Below are positions 62,221 to 64,000 of a stretch of DNA of 64,000 nt, piece after piece; within the stretch, counting starts at the first letter, position 1; every line of letters starts with the position of its first letter. The stretch covers positions 1 to 64,000 of the forward strand of contig JASANE010018489.1 in NCBI GenBank assembly GCA_030248225.1, given 5' to 3'. A program made the translations under genes and the position numbers. The DNA is from Trileptium ribeirensis (lineage: Eukaryota > Nematoda > Enoplea > Enoplida > Thoracostomopsidae). The notes below the pieces were generated by a model. The model was not told the origin of the DNA. It did no database searches and was given only the letters and a program-made list of their open reading frames with translations.

Positions 62221-63204
62221 CTAGACGCGATACATGTTTCCGATTTGGGCAATGAGTGCACCGACAATATTTTCAGCGAATTGTCGTCGCCATTGAAATT
62301 CAATAAGAGTTCGCTGGAATAGGCTATAAGGAACACCTTGGCGTAGCCGAATGAATGTTTTCAAATTTCCCGAGAGACCATCAAAGTTTTGCGTATGGGC
62401 GTCGTGATTAAGGAATGGGCGGTTATGGTGGTTGACCGTGGCGTAAGTATATTGCTGGGGGCTAGGTAGGTGGCGCAGTCCTTGGATGTAGGTCTTCAAG
62501 CTGTCGGTGATGATGCGGGTTCCCGGTAGTATATGTTGAAATATTAGAGGCATAATTGTGTTGATGGTGCGATTGGGGACGTGTAAAAGCAGACACTTGC
62601 CCGTTTGTCGTTCAATCACGCCCACCACCCAACCATGCTGACGACGTGGCATGCCGCGGTTGTATTTTTGTCGAAAAAACATCGACTCGTCAACTTCTAC
62701 GTGGATACCGGGGCCGCCCAACATGCGGTTTTGCCAATGATCACAGTCCTAAGCCACAGCGACATGTCTACAGTAGTTGTACCAGTTCGTAATGGTATCT
62801 ATGGCGATCCCCGTTTGCAAGCGAATGAAGTTTGACGGCAAGTTGTTGATGTAGCCGAAAATGATCACGAGTGTCGTTTCCAATGTGATCTGGTGACCGG
62901 CAAAAAATGAGCCGTTTCGAATAGATAATTGGGCTCGACAATTTTTACAACGCCATTCGCACTTGCCAAGGCGCGCGAGGTCATTACGCGCAGCCAAATA
63001 CATCGCATCGCCACATGTACATTGTTGGTTGTTAGCGATAAGTCTCCATTGGGCAATCAGAACAATGGTATCTTCATATGTACTTGTTCTACGCACCATT
63101 TGGTTATAGGTCATGCGCAAATTGTTAATATCACGTTCAGGAAGTATAGTATTAAGGGGCGACATGTTAAATCTAGTATTTTGAGGTCTGCCAAGTGCTG
63201 CCAT
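62221..63204 (-). pseudogene. Merlin (ISXO2-like) transposase with one stop codon
   Basis: One minus-strand frame of 327 codons, open except for a single TAG at 62749-62751. The N-terminal half has a Cys-rich zinc finger (C-x-C then C-x2-C: CTCGDAMYL and CEWRCKNC) and FFAGHQITLE. The C-terminal half has the ISXO2-type core IHVEVDESMFFRQKYNRGM, WVVGVIERQTGKCLLL and IITDSLKTY, with NHDAHTQNFDG after it. These are standard for Merlin transposases. Terminal repeats were not located. A single nonsense change suggests recent inactivation. Confidence 0.88.
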
Positions 63205-63699
63205 AGCTTAATATTATGCTGTAAAATATAAAAAAAACGGAAAATAAATCATCAATCAAGCTTTCCCAAAGGGTTGCTTCCGAAGTGGTTAACTGTCCTT
63301 GCGGATAACTTCAGAGGGAGGCCAGATATATTGATATGAATGGTACCATTGAGTTTCTCCTGTAATCCTGGATCGATCTAGGTGCATCATGTCTATTTTG
63401 CAAAAAAAAATTTTTTATAAATTTTCAGGTGACATTTCACAGGTGGGACCATTAGGTAAAAACATTTTGAACTCAGCTCGTCGAGCTGAGTCGATTGGTA
63501 CCAATTTCAGCGGCGTGCGACCATTTGCTGATTTTTTCCACAGCCCAAACAGCGCCAAAGTTTCTGTCACTGAAATTTTAAGCTTTTTATAAGTTTTAAA
63601 AGTATAAGGCTTTTACAGAACTTTAAAGCTCGTCAAAACACAGCAAAAGATTATAGGCGTACAAAGCTCAGACTGTTGCTCAACCTTATTTTTTACAAA

Positions 63700-64000
63700 A
63701 AAAACGCCGCTTCAAGTACGAGCAATACCACAGGGCAAGAGCACGAACAACAACATTATAATACAAGGATAATAATAATAATTAACAATAATAATAATGA
63801 TAATCGTTACATGGCTTCCCCTTTTTCGGGGTGTGCCACCACACCAGTTTGTTGAAATGATTTTTTAGATCAAATATCGAAATTGTTTGTTCTTTTTTGT
63901 TGTTGTTTTACTGTCAACGACTTCAATGTTTATATTGTTGTTTGAGCGGAGCTCGGCGAAGCGTTTTAAGCGGAGCGAAGCGAAGCGTTTTTATTTTCTG
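63700..64000. repeat. (AAT)n tract and start of GAGCGGAGCTCGG repeat
   Basis: AATAATAAT-rich stretch at 63757-63802. From 63943, GAGCGGAGCTCGGCGAAGCG up to TTTTTATTTTCTG at the window edge matches 29031-29078 apart from a small insertion. Confidence 0.75.

Overview
This is eukaryotic DNA, most likely from an invertebrate animal. Two conserved genes are broken into short exons with GT-AG junctions. The remainder is AT-rich intron and intergenic DNA filled with animal-type transposons (LINEs, Ty3/Gypsy, Polinton-like, Merlin, pogo-like, hAT and MITEs) and tandem repeats. I cannot name the species. Nothing bacterial is present: no operons and no CRISPR arrays.

Both genes are on the minus strand, one after the other. 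Gene 1 (60830 down to 41258) encodes S-formylglutathione hydrolase / esterase D in 8 exons. Joining the exons gives 288 codons plus a stop, with every junction in phase and the Ser-Asp-His triad present. Gene 2 (36004 down to 6817) encodes the RNA polymerase II elongation factor TFIIS in 10 exons. Joining gives 369 codons plus a stop, covering the N-terminal domain, a Ser-rich linker, the central domain and the C-terminal zinc ribbon. About 1.1 kb of coding sequence is spread over 29 kb; the last exon holds only Phe-Cys-stop.

Layout. 0-6.8 kb: 3' flank of TFIIS, with an 84-bp satellite that has higher-order structure and a 190-bp tandem duplication. 6.8-36 kb: TFIIS, whose introns hold palindromic MITEs, a TTAA-flanked MITE, Ty3/Gypsy gag-RT remains, a Polinton-type DNA polymerase fragment, two decayed LINEs, two hAT-type elements and several minisatellites. 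36-41.2 kb: intergenic, with a terminal-inverted-repeat element that carries a nested hAT element. 41.3-60.8 kb: esterase D. Its introns carry a 77-bp satellite, a complete pogo-like transposon with an intact 747-codon transposase ORF, a duplicated exon fragment beside a 2.1-kb element rich in G tracts, and CR1/Jockey-like LINE scraps. 60.8-64 kb: upstream flank with a Merlin (ISXO2-like) transposase interrupted by one stop codon.

The strongest observations concern nested insertions whose target duplications and empty sites can be read in the window. They are the pogo-like element inside a MITE, a hAT element inside a dispersed repeat, and a hAT element inside another inverted-repeat element. 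The partial duplication of an esterase D exon, which leaves an in-frame alternative exon candidate, is also notable. I did not find a convincing wholly new biological system.
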